A DNA stretch of 64,000 nucleotides from Sambucus nigra (Eukaryota > Streptophyta > Magnoliopsida > Dipsacales > Adoxaceae), in contig OX422219.1 in the NCBI GenBank assembly GCA_949130495.1, positions 264,477,111 to 264,541,110 on the forward strand, given 5' to 3'. Made by a program: the position numbers and the translations under genes. This document shows, one piece after another, positions 45,484 through 57,830 of this stretch. The notes under the pieces were generated by a model. It was not told the DNA's origin and made no database searches. It saw only the letters and a list, made by a program, of their open reading frames with translations. Position 1 is the stretch's first letter, and every line of letters begins with the position of its first letter.

Positions 45484-48400
45484 ATGCCTCCACGACGTGC
45501 ACAACGGGTTCCCAGGGATGCTACGCCAGAACCACAGCCCGCACCAGTTCAGGGCACGATGAATGCCGCGGAGGTTGCAGCCATTGTGGCCCAGGCGGTA
45601 AATGCCGCACTAGCCGTAGTTAAGCAGGCACCACCTCAGGCGCCAGTAACCGCGCCAGTTCAGGCACATGCATTCCCGTCTGCTTGGGAACGTGTACGTG
45701 ATGCTTTTCAGAAACACACCCACCGGAGTTCGCAGGTAGCTCCGATGTTGTGGTTTCGAGTCAGTGGAGGAAGGACATTCAGCGGCACCTGAGGATGTAT
45801 GAGTGCACCGTTGTCCAGAAGAAGATACTAGCTACCTTTAAGCTAGTGGGGTCTGCACTGCAGTGGTGGGAGTCTATTACCACCGTGGAGGAGAGAGATA
45901 CTCTCACTATACAGGAGTTTTGGGTGCGGTTTGACCGTAAGTACTTTCCGTCAGCTGTTCACACGGAAATGAGGAGGAAGTTGATGAATCTCAGACAGGG
46001 AGGTAAGACTGTGGCCGAGTGTGAGGCCGAATTCACAAATCTGTTGAATATTGTTCCGGATGAGATACCGACGGAAGAGAAGAAGATACAAAAATTTACA
46101 GACGGGTTGACTTGGAGGATTCGTCAGCATTTGTTGGGGAATCTATCGTTGGCCACTTACTTTGATGTGGTTAATGCTGCACTCTTACACTACCAGGATC
46201 ACCGCTTTCACATGGCTGAGGGCAAGAGATCGGGAGAGTCCAGCCATCAGGGCAGGACGGGAGGACATGGTGCCAGTGGGGCACAATCTGTTCAGGGGCA
46301 GAGACAGGGTGACCAGGGTTCTCAGCAGGGGGATCACAAGCGGTTCAGATCGGGAAATTTCAGGCACGGACAGGGAGGTTTTCGGCAGGGCCATCAGGGT
46401 CCTAACGGCCATCAGAACCAGCAGGGTCAGAATGGTCAACAACAGCTTCAGTAGGGCCAGCAGGGACAGAGAGGGGGGAACTTCCCGGGGAAGTGTTACG
46501 TTTGTGGCAAGACTGGCCAGAAATGCCAGGACTGTCCTGATAGGGGCAGGGCCTCGCAGCAGCAGCAGGGTGCTCGACAGGAGCCGCAGAGACCCGTGTT
46601 TCTCGCCGTCCTCCCGGCGCCACCACAGATGGCAGCATTGCCACCCATTCCAGCGGTCCCAGTTCAGCAGGGGCAGCTGTAGTATGGGAGAGTATACCAG
46701 CTTCAGCAGGCAGCAGCTCCACAGGCCCCACCCGCGATTGAGGGTATGTTTCCTATCCATGGAACTATGGGTCGGGTTTTGTTTGATACGGGGGCAACGC
46801 ATTGTTTTATAGCTACACATTTTACGAAAGCCTTAGGGTTATTAGCCACAGCAGAGAGCACAGTGACGTGTGTAGACTCACCATTGGGGAGTGGGTCACT
46901 TATTTTCTTTATATGCCGGGGAGTGGGGGTAGAGATTGGTAGTTTGGTATTACCTGCAGACATGTTGGTATTAGATATGCATGAGCACGATGTGATTATC
47001 GGTATGGATTGGCTCGCAGCTTATAGAGCCATGATTGATTGCTTCGGTGGGAGCATTGTTTTTGCTATTCCGGGGCAAGAGATGTTTATAGTGGCGATGC
47101 CTCGCCCAGAGGGAGGCTCGACCGCTCATTTGTATTACATAGAGGAGGATACCTCTAAGGAGGTTGTGATTCCTTTAGATTCGATCCCAGTTGTCAGGGA
47201 GTATTCCGATGTGTTTCAGGAGATACCAGGCCTACCCCCCAGTCGAGAGATAGACTTTGTCATAGACTTATTACCAGATACGAGACCTATAGTACGCGCA
47301 CCGTATCGTATGGATCCGGCAGAGATGCGAGAGCTACGAGATCAGATTGAGCAGTTGTTGGGTCAGGGGTTTATACGGAGGAGTACTTCACCGTGGGGTG
47401 CCCCTGTGTTGTTTGTAAAGAAGTGGGATGGATCATTGAGGTTGTGTGTGGATTACCGAGAGTTGAATAAGGTCACGATACGGAATAATTATCCGTTGCC
47501 CCGAATCGATGACTTATTTGACCAGTTGAGAGGAGCTTCTTTCTTCTCGAAGATTGATTTGCGATCGGGATACCATCAGTTGCGTATCAGGGAAGAGGAT
47601 GTCTCGAAGACTGCATTCTTAACGAGATATGGTTCTTACGAGTTTCGGGTAATGCCTTTTGGTTTGACCAATGCTCCAACCGTGTTTATGGACTTGATGA
47701 ATAGGGTGTTCAGAGATTTCCTAGATCAGTTTGTCATTGTCTTCATTGATGATATTCTGGTTTACTCCCAGACAGAGGAGGAGCACGCCGAGCATTTGAG
47801 GCAAGTTTTGCAGACGCTACGTTAGAACGAGCTGTATGCAAAATATGAGAAGTGCGGGTTTTGGCTGAAGGAGGTTCAGTTTTTGGGGCATATTATTTAC
47901 GACCGGGGTATATCTGTTGATCCGAGGAAGGTATTCGCGGTGAGGGAGTGGGGATAGCCCACGATACCGACTGAGATTCATAGTTTCTTGGGACTAGCAG
48001 GATACTACAGGAGGTTCATTCGGGGATTTTCGAAGATAGCGGATCCTTTGACACATCTAACTCGTAAGGGTGTGCCATTCATCTGAAGTGATGCCTGTCA
48101 GTTGGCATTTGATGAGTTGAAGGATAAGTTGACCTCAGCACCCGTGTTAGCATTGCCGAGACCGAGAGTTAAGTATCTAGTCTACACCAATGCGTCCTTG
48201 CAAGGACTTGGAGGTGTATTACATCAGGAGAGTCAGGCCATAGCTTATGCTTCCCGTAAGCTTAAGCCTCATGAGAAGAATTACCCCACTCATGACTTGG
48301 AGTTAGCGGTAGTGGTATTTGCCCTTCGGATTTGGAGACATTAACTTTTGAGGGAGAAGTTTTGATTGTTCATGGACCACAAGTCCCTACAGTACCTATT

Positions 48401-49558
48401 CACGCAGAAGGAGTTGAATATGCGGCAACGGAGGTGGCTTGAGTTCGTGAAGGATTATCAGTTTGATATCCAATACCACCCGGGGAAGGCTAACGTGGTA
48501 GCAGACGCGTTGAGCCGTAGGCCAGTAGATAAAGTGGCAGGGGTGTGGAAGGAAAAGTGGAAGGAGTTGGGACACCAGGATGCAGTGGCCCGATCATTCA
48601 TGTCGGCGATGACTGTTACATCACAGATTGTCACGAGAGTGGTAAAGGCCCAGGTAAATGACTCGTTCTGTCAGGAGCAGATAGTCCGATTACTAGTAGA
48701 GGGAGCCGATTCCTATACCGTCAGCTCAGACGGGGGATTACGCTACAATGGGAGATTGGTAGTTCCGGAAGGGGAGGAATTGCGGCACGAGGTGATGGCA
48801 GAGTCGCACGGCTCACGGTTCGTGGTACATCCCGGTGGGGACAAAATGTACCAAGATATGAGACGACAATATTGGTGGAGCGGGATGAAAAGAGATATTG
48901 TCGTGTTTGTTTCTAAATGCGCCACTTGTCAGCTAGTAAAAGTGGATCATCAGAGACCGGCAGGACTTCTACAGCCATTGGAGGTCCCGATGTGGATGTG
49001 GGAGAGCATATCCATGGATTTTATCACGGGGTTGCCTACGTCACAGAGAGGTCACGATTCCGTTTGGGTGATTGTGGACAGGTTGACCAAAGTCGCTCAT
49101 TTTCTACCCGTAAGGACAGACTACACTACGGGACAGAATGCCCAGCTATTTATTGCAGAGATAGTGAGACTTCACCGCGTGCCCCTTAATATCGTGTCTG
49201 ACAGAGACAAGATATTTGTTTCGCGATTTTGGGAGAGTTTTCAGGAGGCCATGGGCACGGAATTGCGATTGAGTACGGCTTATCACCCGCAGACCGATGG
49301 GCAAATCGAGCGTACAAATCAGATGTTGGAGGACATGCTACGTATGTGCATCATTGATTTCGGGGGTGGATGGGAGCAGTATCTTCCACTGGTGGAGTTT
49401 ACTTACAACAACTCCTACCAGTTCACCATTGGCATGGCTCCATTTGAGGCGCTGTACGGTAGACCTTGTCGTTCCCCAGCATTCTAGTTGGAGGTGGGGG
49501 ACAACAAACTTCTTGGGCCAGAAGTGATTCAGGATACTTCGGCAAGGATAGAGCTGAT
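45484..49558 (+). pseudogene. Gag-Pol polyprotein of element E, from Gag to integrase core (broken)
   Basis: It starts MPPRRAQR, like element I. Gag is frameshifted by one lost base near 45712 and resumes at 45750. The zinc knuckle at 46497-46538 has Gln in place of its His, so zinc binding should fail. Stops lie at 46452, 46680, 47823, 47955, 48084, 48342, 48362 and 49485; several are CAG turned TAG. The protease DTGA (near 46788), RT FIDD (47742-47753) and the integrase catalytic residues (core 48960-49487) are still readable. The frame is cut by solo LTR G in the integrase C-terminal part. Confidence 0.93.
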
Positions 49559-49563
49559 ATGAA

Positions 49564-50513
49564 TGTAACACCCCGCCTAATTAAATACCGGGTGGCCAGT
49601 CCCATACCAAATTAAAACAGAATATACAGTTGTCTCATTCTTAGCATCACTGTTGAAAACATTTACAACTCACCCAAAACTCAATTAAGCTGGTGTTAAA
49701 AACTTTCCAAATTTTAATTTAACAAAATCCATTTCCAGTTTAAGAATAACACAACACATTTTATTCTACAACACAGATAACACAATAAATAACTCAAAAG
49801 AATTTAAGTGCAACTGGAATAAACATTCCCAAATAATATAAATCCTTTACAATAATCCCAACAATGTTAAATGTATAAAAAGACACAAATACAATACTTA
49901 ACTCCGACATAAAATGATAATTGAAATCCTTTGGGCGACATGCCCTATGTAAGAATACTGTGAATCAAAAAGATGACAAGCGTCTAAGCAAAACCTCCAT
50001 AGCTCCATAGCTCGTCAAAATCAACTATGGTTGGCGTCCCTGTTTCTGGACACCTGATATAGAGATACAATAGAAGAGAAAATATGCAAGGAAACGGGTC
50101 AGAGCCCGAATGTGTAGATTATTTTAAAAACAACAAGTATTTAACAAGTGCAACAAAGCATTTATTATGTACATGTTAGATCCAACTCTCACTTGCAATT
50201 CTCACCTCTCAACTAGAGTGCACACTTAACGTTTCCTATTAACCTCCTAGTTAATGGTTCCTTTTTTCTAGTCTCCATATTAAAATTTCATTCCCATATC
50301 ATAATCCCCGTATGTCCCATACCATACGTCACATTATTATTTATTTACATTTCTCCTTTATATGATTAGTTCTTCATTAACATGAGTTAAGCTTTTCAAT
50401 TCTATAAGCGTAAACATTCATTCACTTAGGTCCATTATCTTTCTCTATTCACCGTTATCTACAATTATCACCGTAGATAGATTTAACCATAATAAATATA
50501 CATTCATTAATTT

Positions 50514-50563
<50 letters not shown>

Positions 50564-51785
50564 CGACACCCCGAGTCATAGCTGTGGTGCATTGCATTAC
50601 TCTGCTATCATGTCCCATCATCGCAGGTCGCCGAATAGGAGACTACAGGTTCGGTAAGATTTCACGAACCACAAACAACAACAAACAAATTGGAGGCGAA
50701 CATAGTTCTCGTATCCATGGGTCACGCACATACCTACGTACCCACAGTCAGCGGACTTATCAACTCCCCGATAAGTCTTTCATAGACCTATGTTCTCGAG
50801 CGACAAATCAAAGATCCCATGGATTCATCAGGATATGACTACCCTCACGCGTAAACCTCCCACCGATAGCAAGTAAGCTAGGTATGTCATACACATAATC
50901 ATCAATCAATCAAATAGGTATTATCATACCTATAACATAATATCAATAAGGTAATTATGACTACCCTAAGATATTTCCCATACGTAGCATTAAAATACCA
51001 TATCTTTACTTCATAATTTAATTATCCTCGCATCCTATAACATCTCTCCACTACCGACGTCATTAAGGTTCATGCACGGAGCGTCTCGCAAAGAGAAATC
51101 CAAACAAGGAACCCCTCCAATACACTACTAATTAACTTTGTCGATCGAGGAGGTCCGAAAACTTTAACTATGAAATCGGGATAACCTCATAATCTCTTTC
51201 AATCAAATGTGTTATAAGCTCCCATCTCACAAGATTCAAATAGGATTTTCCTCATCTTATATTCAGTAAGAAGTCACTAATATCCTGCTGGTCCATAACA
51301 TTATTTCTCCCGAACTACTACGAGTTTAGTTCTCCCCTAGAAAAATGACTATTCATCCCCCCTAGAAAAATGACCAAAATGCCCTTTCGGGTTGTCTATT
51401 CATTCCTAAATGACTCGAGACTCAAAATAAACAACAAATAGACTTTTCTGACTATTTTGAACCTTTCGGACGCAACGACGCAGTCGAAATGACTATTAGA
51501 TCGATAGAAAATAAATTTCCTTTTTAATTTAATAAACTAGTCCCGACACGTCCCATACCGTGTCTGACTAAAAATATAAATTATCGAATTTATATCATAC
51601 AGTCATATCAATTACATCACATTCATATATTACCTAAATATCTTTAAGTAATATTCAGAATCATCCATTTTAATATCCACCGTCCGGATAAACCCGAATG
51701 AATTAATTAATAATAAAATCTAATTAATCCATTAATTTAAAATATAACCCATTTTAAAAGTCATTTAAAATTACGGGGTATTACA
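49564..51785 (-). mobile_element. Solo LTR G (short Tekay-type), inside E integrase
   Basis: On the - strand it runs from TGTAATACCCCGT to GGGTGTTACA (a change of GTCACA at the end), 2,222 bp. The flank is ATGAA (49559-49563) on the left and ACGAA (51786-51790) on the right; the intact element I frame shows ACGAA/TCGAA-type sequence here, so the left copy has a C-to-T change. It has the hairpin (49933-49945) and the GGTGTCCAG exon-like block, but no palindrome cluster and no GCAAGT donor. A (TA)n run lies at 50520-50561. Confidence 0.9.
50520..50561 (+). repeat. (TA)n microsatellite
   Basis: About 20 TA units inside solo LTR G. Confidence 0.95.
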
Positions 51786-52299
51786 ACGAAGTCGCATTCG
51801 GGTAGCTCAAGACAGGCAGAAGAGCTATGCTGATGCGAAGAGGTCCTTCAGGGAATTTGAAGTGGGGGACCAGGTTTTGCTCAGAGTATCTCCTATGAAG
51901 GGGATTATGTGTTTCGGGAAGAAAGGGAAGTTGGCACCGAGATATGTGGGACCATTTCCTATTATTGAGCGGATTGGACCGGTTGCGTGTAAACTTGGGC
52001 TACCGAAACATTTGCATCGGATTCACGATGTGTTTCATATTTCCTCGCTAAGGAAATATCTTAGAGACGATTTGGCTCATTCTCATATTGCTTTGGAGGA
52101 CATCGATCTCCAGCCTGATAGCTCCTACGAGGAGGGGCCGATTGCTATTTTGGACCGAAGTGAGCGAAAACTGCGGTCAAAGATAGTCCCGTTAGTGCGT
52201 GTTCAGTGGCGACATCATAATGTCGAGGAATCCACATGGGAGCGCGAGGACGAGATGCGCGAATGTTATCCAGAGTTGTTCTTACCAGGTACTTTCTAG
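51786..52299 (+). pseudogene. Integrase C-terminus and chromodomain of element E
   Basis: Continuation of E's frame after solo [20 protein letters not shown], the GPY/F-type module (51900-52000) and the chromodomain (about 52140-52290), ending at TAG 52297-52299. This stretch itself has no stop. It is very close to the end of element I's protein. Confidence 0.9.
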
Positions 52300-52329
52300 T
52301 TCCGAATTTCGGGACGAAATTCTGTTATT

Positions 52330-52341
52330 AGGGGGGAAGTA
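52330..52341 (+). other. Polypurine tract of element E
   Basis: AGGGGGGAAGTA directly before the 3' LTR, identical to that of element I. Confidence 0.92.
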
Positions 52342-53005
52342 TGTAATACCCCGTATTTTTATGATATTTATTTATGGGATTAATTGAATTAAATGTGTAT
52401 TAATTGGAAATTAATCTGAATAAAAATACTAGCGAGATGCGAGTTGGTATTTGATTTTAATGAATATATATGGCTATATATAAAATTGAATTATGAAATT
52501 TGTCGTGAGATTGATATACGGCAATTTGAGAAATTTTGTTGAGACGCGTGTGACAGTCGCGTCGGGAATATTATTTTTAATTAAAAAGTGAATTTCATTT
52601 CTATTAACTGTATGGTCATTTTGAGTGAGCCAACGCGTCCGAAAGGGTCGAAATAGTCAGAAAACACTAGCCGGGAGTTTAGTTTGGGTCCCGGGGTATT
52701 TTTAGGCCATGCCAGCAACGTATAAGGGTAGTTTGGTAATTTTAGATTTTTGGGAATTAAAACCAACGAAAATTAGGAAATAAAAATCTGATTGGGTAAT
52801 TACCCACTAAACCCACTAACTACACCTTATGACCTTATGGGTTACGGGGGTTATTAGAATTAGTTCCAAAAAGTTTCCTAAGGCAAACACTAGCCACCAT
52901 TGTCACCTTGGAGAAGAAGACTTGTAGAGACAGAGAGAGGAGAATTCTGCAGAGAGAGAGAGAACCATTCATCAATTCGACATCAAAATCAGAGATACAC
53001 ATAAG

Positions 53006-54773
53006 GCAAGTGGTTTAATTTCATTAGTTGCAGAGAATGCTTCTTCCATGTGTAGGAAATTGATAAAATTGTATTGTTCTTGGGAGATTGATGAAAACCC
53101 ATGAAATTGGAATTTGAAACTTGTATTTTGATGAGGAGTTGCATGTAGAATTGTATGTAGGTGATTAATCTGATGATAATATATTTTGGATAAAACAAAA
53201 ACAGATTTAATTAGACTCATTGGGGACTTAAGAATTTCTAGGGTTCATGTTCTTAAAATTGGGGAAAAAGGTATAGGTTTGATACTTGGATGATGTTTAG
53301 AATATATTAACACCCCCCCCCCCCCAAACACGTTAGTATGTGACCTAAGTATGTTTAAGGATGATTAGAAAGCTTGAACAATTGTTGGATTGATGTTTAG
53401 ATGAGATTAGAGTGGAAGAAAAGATGGAAAAACGAAAAAGGAATTTCTGGGCTCGAAACTGACCTCTCGTTAGAAGACCTGCCCAGGTCGTTCGAACGAG
53501 CTCGTTCGAACGAGCTTCTAACGAGTTGACAGTTTGACTTCTAACGAGAGGGATGTTCATTCGATGACTTTATTTCGAACGAGATCTCGTTAGAAGGACC
53601 ACTTCATTCGAACAAACTCTCGTTCGAACAGCCTCGTTCGAACGAGACTTCTAACGAGCTGACAGTTTAGGCTTTTTGGCCTGTTTTGACGTCGCGTGTC
53701 CCGTAACCTTATTTAATTGTAGAGATAACATTCCCTTGATGATAAATTGTTAGGGTAGGGACATTTGGGATATATAGAGAAGTAAAACCTAGAGGTGTGA
53801 TTTGAACCAAATGGAAATTATGAATTAAGACGTGAGTGTCTATTACGACGTGAGAACAATTGACGGCTTGAATAATTATATTAATCGGGAATATGTAAAT
53901 TGTGTAACATTATATATCGGTACGAGAATGAGAAGTGTACCACAAATAAATTATGGTGATTACTAAGATGTGTGCATACTTAGTATATGTATATGATTTT
54001 ATGTGTATGACATACCTATCATACTTGCTATCACGGGAGGTTTACGTTCGCTTAGGGCCCTCTAATCCTTGTGTTGCCCGGATTTAGATTGGTACCTCGA
54101 GAACATAGGTCAGAGAAGGACTTATTGGGATGTTAATAAGTCTGCTGATCGTGGGAGCGTAGGTATGTGCGTGACCCATGTGATGTGACTGTATTCGCTT
54201 CCATTGTTTGTGATTTGCTATTATCTGAGAACGATTCCTGAGAGATTCGGAATGTGTGATCCTTATGTACGTGATGTACCGGGATGGATAGCAGAGTATG
54301 TGTGCACCGCAGCTTAGTCTCGGGTGCTTGTATTGTATATTTATGGAGTGAATAATGTACACTTAAATTAATGAGAACTTTCATGTTGGTATTGTGCGTA
54401 TATATATACAGAAACGCTTTGAGTAACTATAAAGGGATAACCTATAATGAATTGTATTGCTAATAATTGAGAACCCAAGTTCAGTAAGCCCTCTATTTAT
54501 TTGATAACGCTAGGTCGTATAATGGGAATTGAGTAGTAAGGGGTAGAACTTATTACGGTTTGGTTAGATATGTATGTCACTTAGATGGGTACGGTACGTT
54601 AGGGGTGCACAAATTAGTCGAGAGGTGAGTACTTCATGTGAGTGCACGTCCTAACATGTATTTTGCATTCATTGTTTTAATGTTATTAAAACACTTGCTG
54701 TTTTTAAAATAATCCCCACTTTCGGGCTCTGACCCGTTTGCTTTCAAATCTATTTTTGTAAAAACCATTTTAG
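53006..54773 (+). other. Putative GC-AG leader intron in the E LTR (uninterrupted copy)
   Basis: ACATAAG|GCAAGTGG to CCATTTTAG|GTGCCCAGCCACA, 1.77 kb. The active copy would be the one in the 5' LTR (40265-44785). Confidence 0.4.
53463..53660. repeat. TTCGAA palindrome cluster in the E 3' LTR
   Basis: As in the 5' LTR but with one more CTCGTTCGAACGAG unit (53493-53516 region), showing unit gain or loss since insertion. Confidence 0.88.
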
Positions 54774-55291
54774 GTGCCCAGCCACAAGGACACCATGCAT
54801 AGGATTTTCACTCAGGTGACGAGCTGTAGCTGTTTGTGGAAGTTACAGGACTTTGGTAGTAGATGCTTAATTTATCTTGACTCTATATTCAGCTTTCATC
54901 AGTTGTAGGGCATGCCGCCCATTTCTATTAGAATCATTTCCTATTTCAGACTTTCAGACTTTTGGCATATAATTAATTCAGGTTACATTGTTTTACTTAA
55001 TTCAGTTGTGGGATTGTTGTGTGGAGTTTTTCCTCCGGACTAATTATTATGTTGTTGGTTATTCTATTTCTTCGTTATGGTGAATGGTTGTTATTCTTTC
55101 ATTATCCTTTTATTTCATGTTAATCAGAGTTAACTTAAAATTTGGCAACTCACTTTTTAAATACTAGGTGGTTAATAATCATTAAAATATTTTCGACAAT
55201 GATGCTATTAACTGGACCAACTTGGCATTTTGTATTAATTTAATAAAGGAGTAGCTACCCGATATTTAATTAATCGGGGTGTCACAGGGAA

Positions 55292-56240
55292 CTTCACAGG
55301 GACATGGTTTGGAGGATTGCGAAGAAGGCAATGTTGGGAATTGTTACCAACCCTCTTGGCACACTTGGGAAAAAACTTCATCTAGAACAAATGTCACTCG
55401 ATCCTACTCATTGATTATTTATTCGAGTGAACCTTATCGAGGTACCCGATATCCCTCAATACATGCTCCCCGAGGTTGCCTCCTCAAGGTACCTTAGATG
55501 CTAGCCCGCCTGACTGATGTGACCAGATACCTTACAAGAGTCACTGTTTGAACCACTTTCTTACGTCATAACGTCTGACATTTCGAGACTCAAGATGCAG
55601 CACTCAAGTGACTTTATCCTTAGGATGGCAGGTCTAGTTCACAAATCCTGCCCATCTAGGCATCCTAGAGTAAGCCTTAAGCTGAAGGGTTATATCCCTT
55701 ATTAATGCCCACAATACTTCCAGCTAATAGATTGGTTTCCCGCTAAAACTATCAGATCCCACGCATTGAATGCAATATCTTGTGCATTTAATGCACCATA
55801 TAAGGAGGATCGAAGGCAGGTTGACTCAAATAGCCTCACCCCCATATAAATAGACCATACGAAAAAATTAGAAGGGAGAGAATTCTGAGTCTAGAACTGT
55901 TGCCCTTACACCCGAGAATCATTGAGAGAGCAATAACCCCCATACAAATTTAATACGCTCATGATTGGGAATTAACTGAGCTTGAAGTTCCTGCTTTGCC
56001 TTTATTGTACCTAGAGTGCTTGTTCTTTCTCCCTCTGACCACACTACCTACTGGTCCCATTCATTTATTGTGTTTGTCAAGTGTCTTCTGTGTTAGTATT
56101 CTCTTTAATGCAAGCCTGAATATTGAATCTCTTTATTTTACCTGTGGCTACTGCCTATATTACGTACCTAATGGTGTAAATCCCGATCTTGATAAGGGGT
56201 TACGCCTCACTTAATACTAACTATATTTGAAGAAACCACA
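55292..56240 (+). repeat. 5' LTR of element C, last piece
   Basis: It follows on from 39599 once element E is removed. It contains CATATAAATAGACC (55842), a possible TATA box. The LTR end is not sharp; it is placed just before the primer site. The ORFs at 55279-55497 and 55996-56214 look non-coding. Confidence 0.6.
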
Positions 56241-56249
56241 TCATATATT

Positions 56250-56267
56250 TGGCAACTCTATTGGGGA
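56250..56267 (+). other. Primer-binding site of element C
   Basis: TGGCAACTCTATTGGGGA resembles the TGGCGACTC-GCTGGGGA-type primer sites of Tat/Ogre-lineage elements, with a few changes. Confidence 0.6.
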
Positions 56268-56286
56268 GGTATTCTCTCTTAAAAAG

Positions 56287-57830
56287 ATGCCAGAGGATAA
56301 TACCATTAGAGTCATTGACTTCGACTCTATACAGCGCGAAGAAGAGGAAAATAATGTTGCACTGCCTAAGGGGGCGAGAATGTTAAGGACTGAGCCTAGT
56401 GCGCCCGGTGTTGGTATTGCGTAGGACATAGCCACACAAGGAGGAATAGGTCAGGCACAAATGTAGGGCTCCATGGGAGCGAATTCCTTTACTACACCGC
56501 CAGCAGCCATACCGTCTCCCACTATTACTGGAGGGGTGGCAACGCCTCTAATAATGCCTTATCCACTATTTCACCACCCTCGGGCGATGCGTGTCCTACC
56601 GCGATCCCACACGTGACAACGAGGTCGATGCTGCAAAGTGGGGAAGTAACTTTGGCGGCTCCAACTTTAATAGTAGGCCAAGGAGCAAGCGTACCAGCCT
56701 CAACAACCCCGGTGGTAATATTGCCGCAGTCAGCCAGCCCCTCACCAGCCAGCTTGGAGGATATGAATAAAGAGTTGCTAAATTTTATAGCTATGTCTAA
56801 AGGAGATAGTTCCTCGGTGTACGATGACTTTCGTACTCCCTACCTAGAGGCGTATAACAATGAACCCTTCCCAGCTGGTTATATTCCTCCAATTTTTGAA
56901 AAGTACATTGGGAAAGGCGTTAATCCCAAGGAGCATGTAAAGAGGTTCATCGAGAGTCTGAGGGCCCACTGTAATGATAAAAAGTTAAGGCTAAGGGAGT
57001 TTTCAAAATCCATGATGGAGAAAACCTGCACGTGGTATTCCCACCTAGCCCCAAGTAGTGTAAGCTCTTGGGAAGAGTTGCATGTTTTGTTCATGCAAAA
57101 GTTCTTTTTGTCTGAGGATGAGTTCATACTCACCCATCTCGCGCACGAGAAACAAAATCCGGGAGAGGATGTTGTGGCTTATATTAGGAGGTTCCGTGAA
57201 CGCTCTCTGGATGTGAGAGAGGAGACGCAAGAAGACAAACTTTTACGAGTATGTGCAGAGGGCTTACTATCCGAGCATACATGTCACCTGATTAACAAAA
57301 CAAGAGAAGTTATGTTTGCAGCATTTTTAAAAGCAGCAAGGAATATTTCCTTAGTGGTAAAACCCATAGTACCCCCGCCCGCTTTGCCAAGCTTGTTGAT
57401 GAGGCCATTAGTTACCTCGGGGAGGGGAATACCCTCAAGGATCAACTATGGGAACGGGGGAGGGGGTAAAGAAGGAAATAATAGCGGTCGAGGAGATAGA
57501 AGGGGCAGAGATAACAAGAGAAGGTTTGAAGATGAAGAGGATCCCCCCGAGCTACCTTACACGGTGGAACAAGCCTTTAATCTTTGTGATCTCATGGTTT
57601 GTGATAAAGTATGCAGGCCGATTAATGTCCACACTATGCCAATCACGCGAGAAGACTGAGAGAATCCTCATTATTGCGTACTACATGATATGGTAAATCA
57701 TCCTACCAAAGTTTTCTTCTCACTCAAGAGGTACCATCATGTAAAGAACGGAGACATTGAGTTGCCACAAACTAATGTAAATAACAACCCTTTACCACCT
57801 CATGGAGCTCACATGGCTAGTGCTTTAGAT
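56287..57830 (+). pseudogene. gag of element C (Tat lineage, broken)
   Basis: The start may be the ATG at 56287 (MPEDNTIRVIDFDSIQREEE), which meets a stop after 46 codons. The main block 56613-57659 reads openly for 348 codons: a Pro/Ser-rich start, then the Retrotrans_gag domain (about residues 90-230, with HVKRFIESL, the WYSHLAP-type turn, SWEELHVLFMQKFF and RFRERSLD), then a G/R-rich basic tail. No CCHC knuckle is seen, as is common in this lineage. It continues with a frameshift at 57690. It would form the particle shell. Confidence 0.8.

Larger units (their letters stand above)
39600..55286 (+). mobile_element. Element E: complete but decayed Tekay-type chromovirus with two nested solo LTRs
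   Basis: LTR 39600-45298 (enlarged by solo LTR H), primer site, gag-pol (interrupted by solo LTR G), polypurine tract and LTR 52342-55286. GGGAA flanks it at 39595-39599 and 55287-55291. Without the nested pieces it is about 10.7 kb, the same size as element I, to which its protein is closely alike. The LTR pair differs by a few per cent by eye, so E is older than I and younger than A. Confidence 0.95.
52342..55286 (+). repeat. 3' LTR of element E
   Basis: 2,945 bp, uninterrupted; shows the site into which H inserted in the 5' LTR. Donor-like site at 53005/53006, palindrome cluster 53463-53660, acceptor-like site at 54773/54774, hairpin 54908-54920, and a C-run at 53312-53325. Confidence 0.95.

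Noticed and set aside
50520..50561. TA runs here, at 33290 and at 37547 as promoters or matrix-attachment sites
   Set aside because: Simple microsatellites; no evidence for a function.
55279..56214. Frames of 72 codons each before gag of element C
   Set aside because: They lie in the LTR of C, and the first begins in the LTR of E across the insertion junction.
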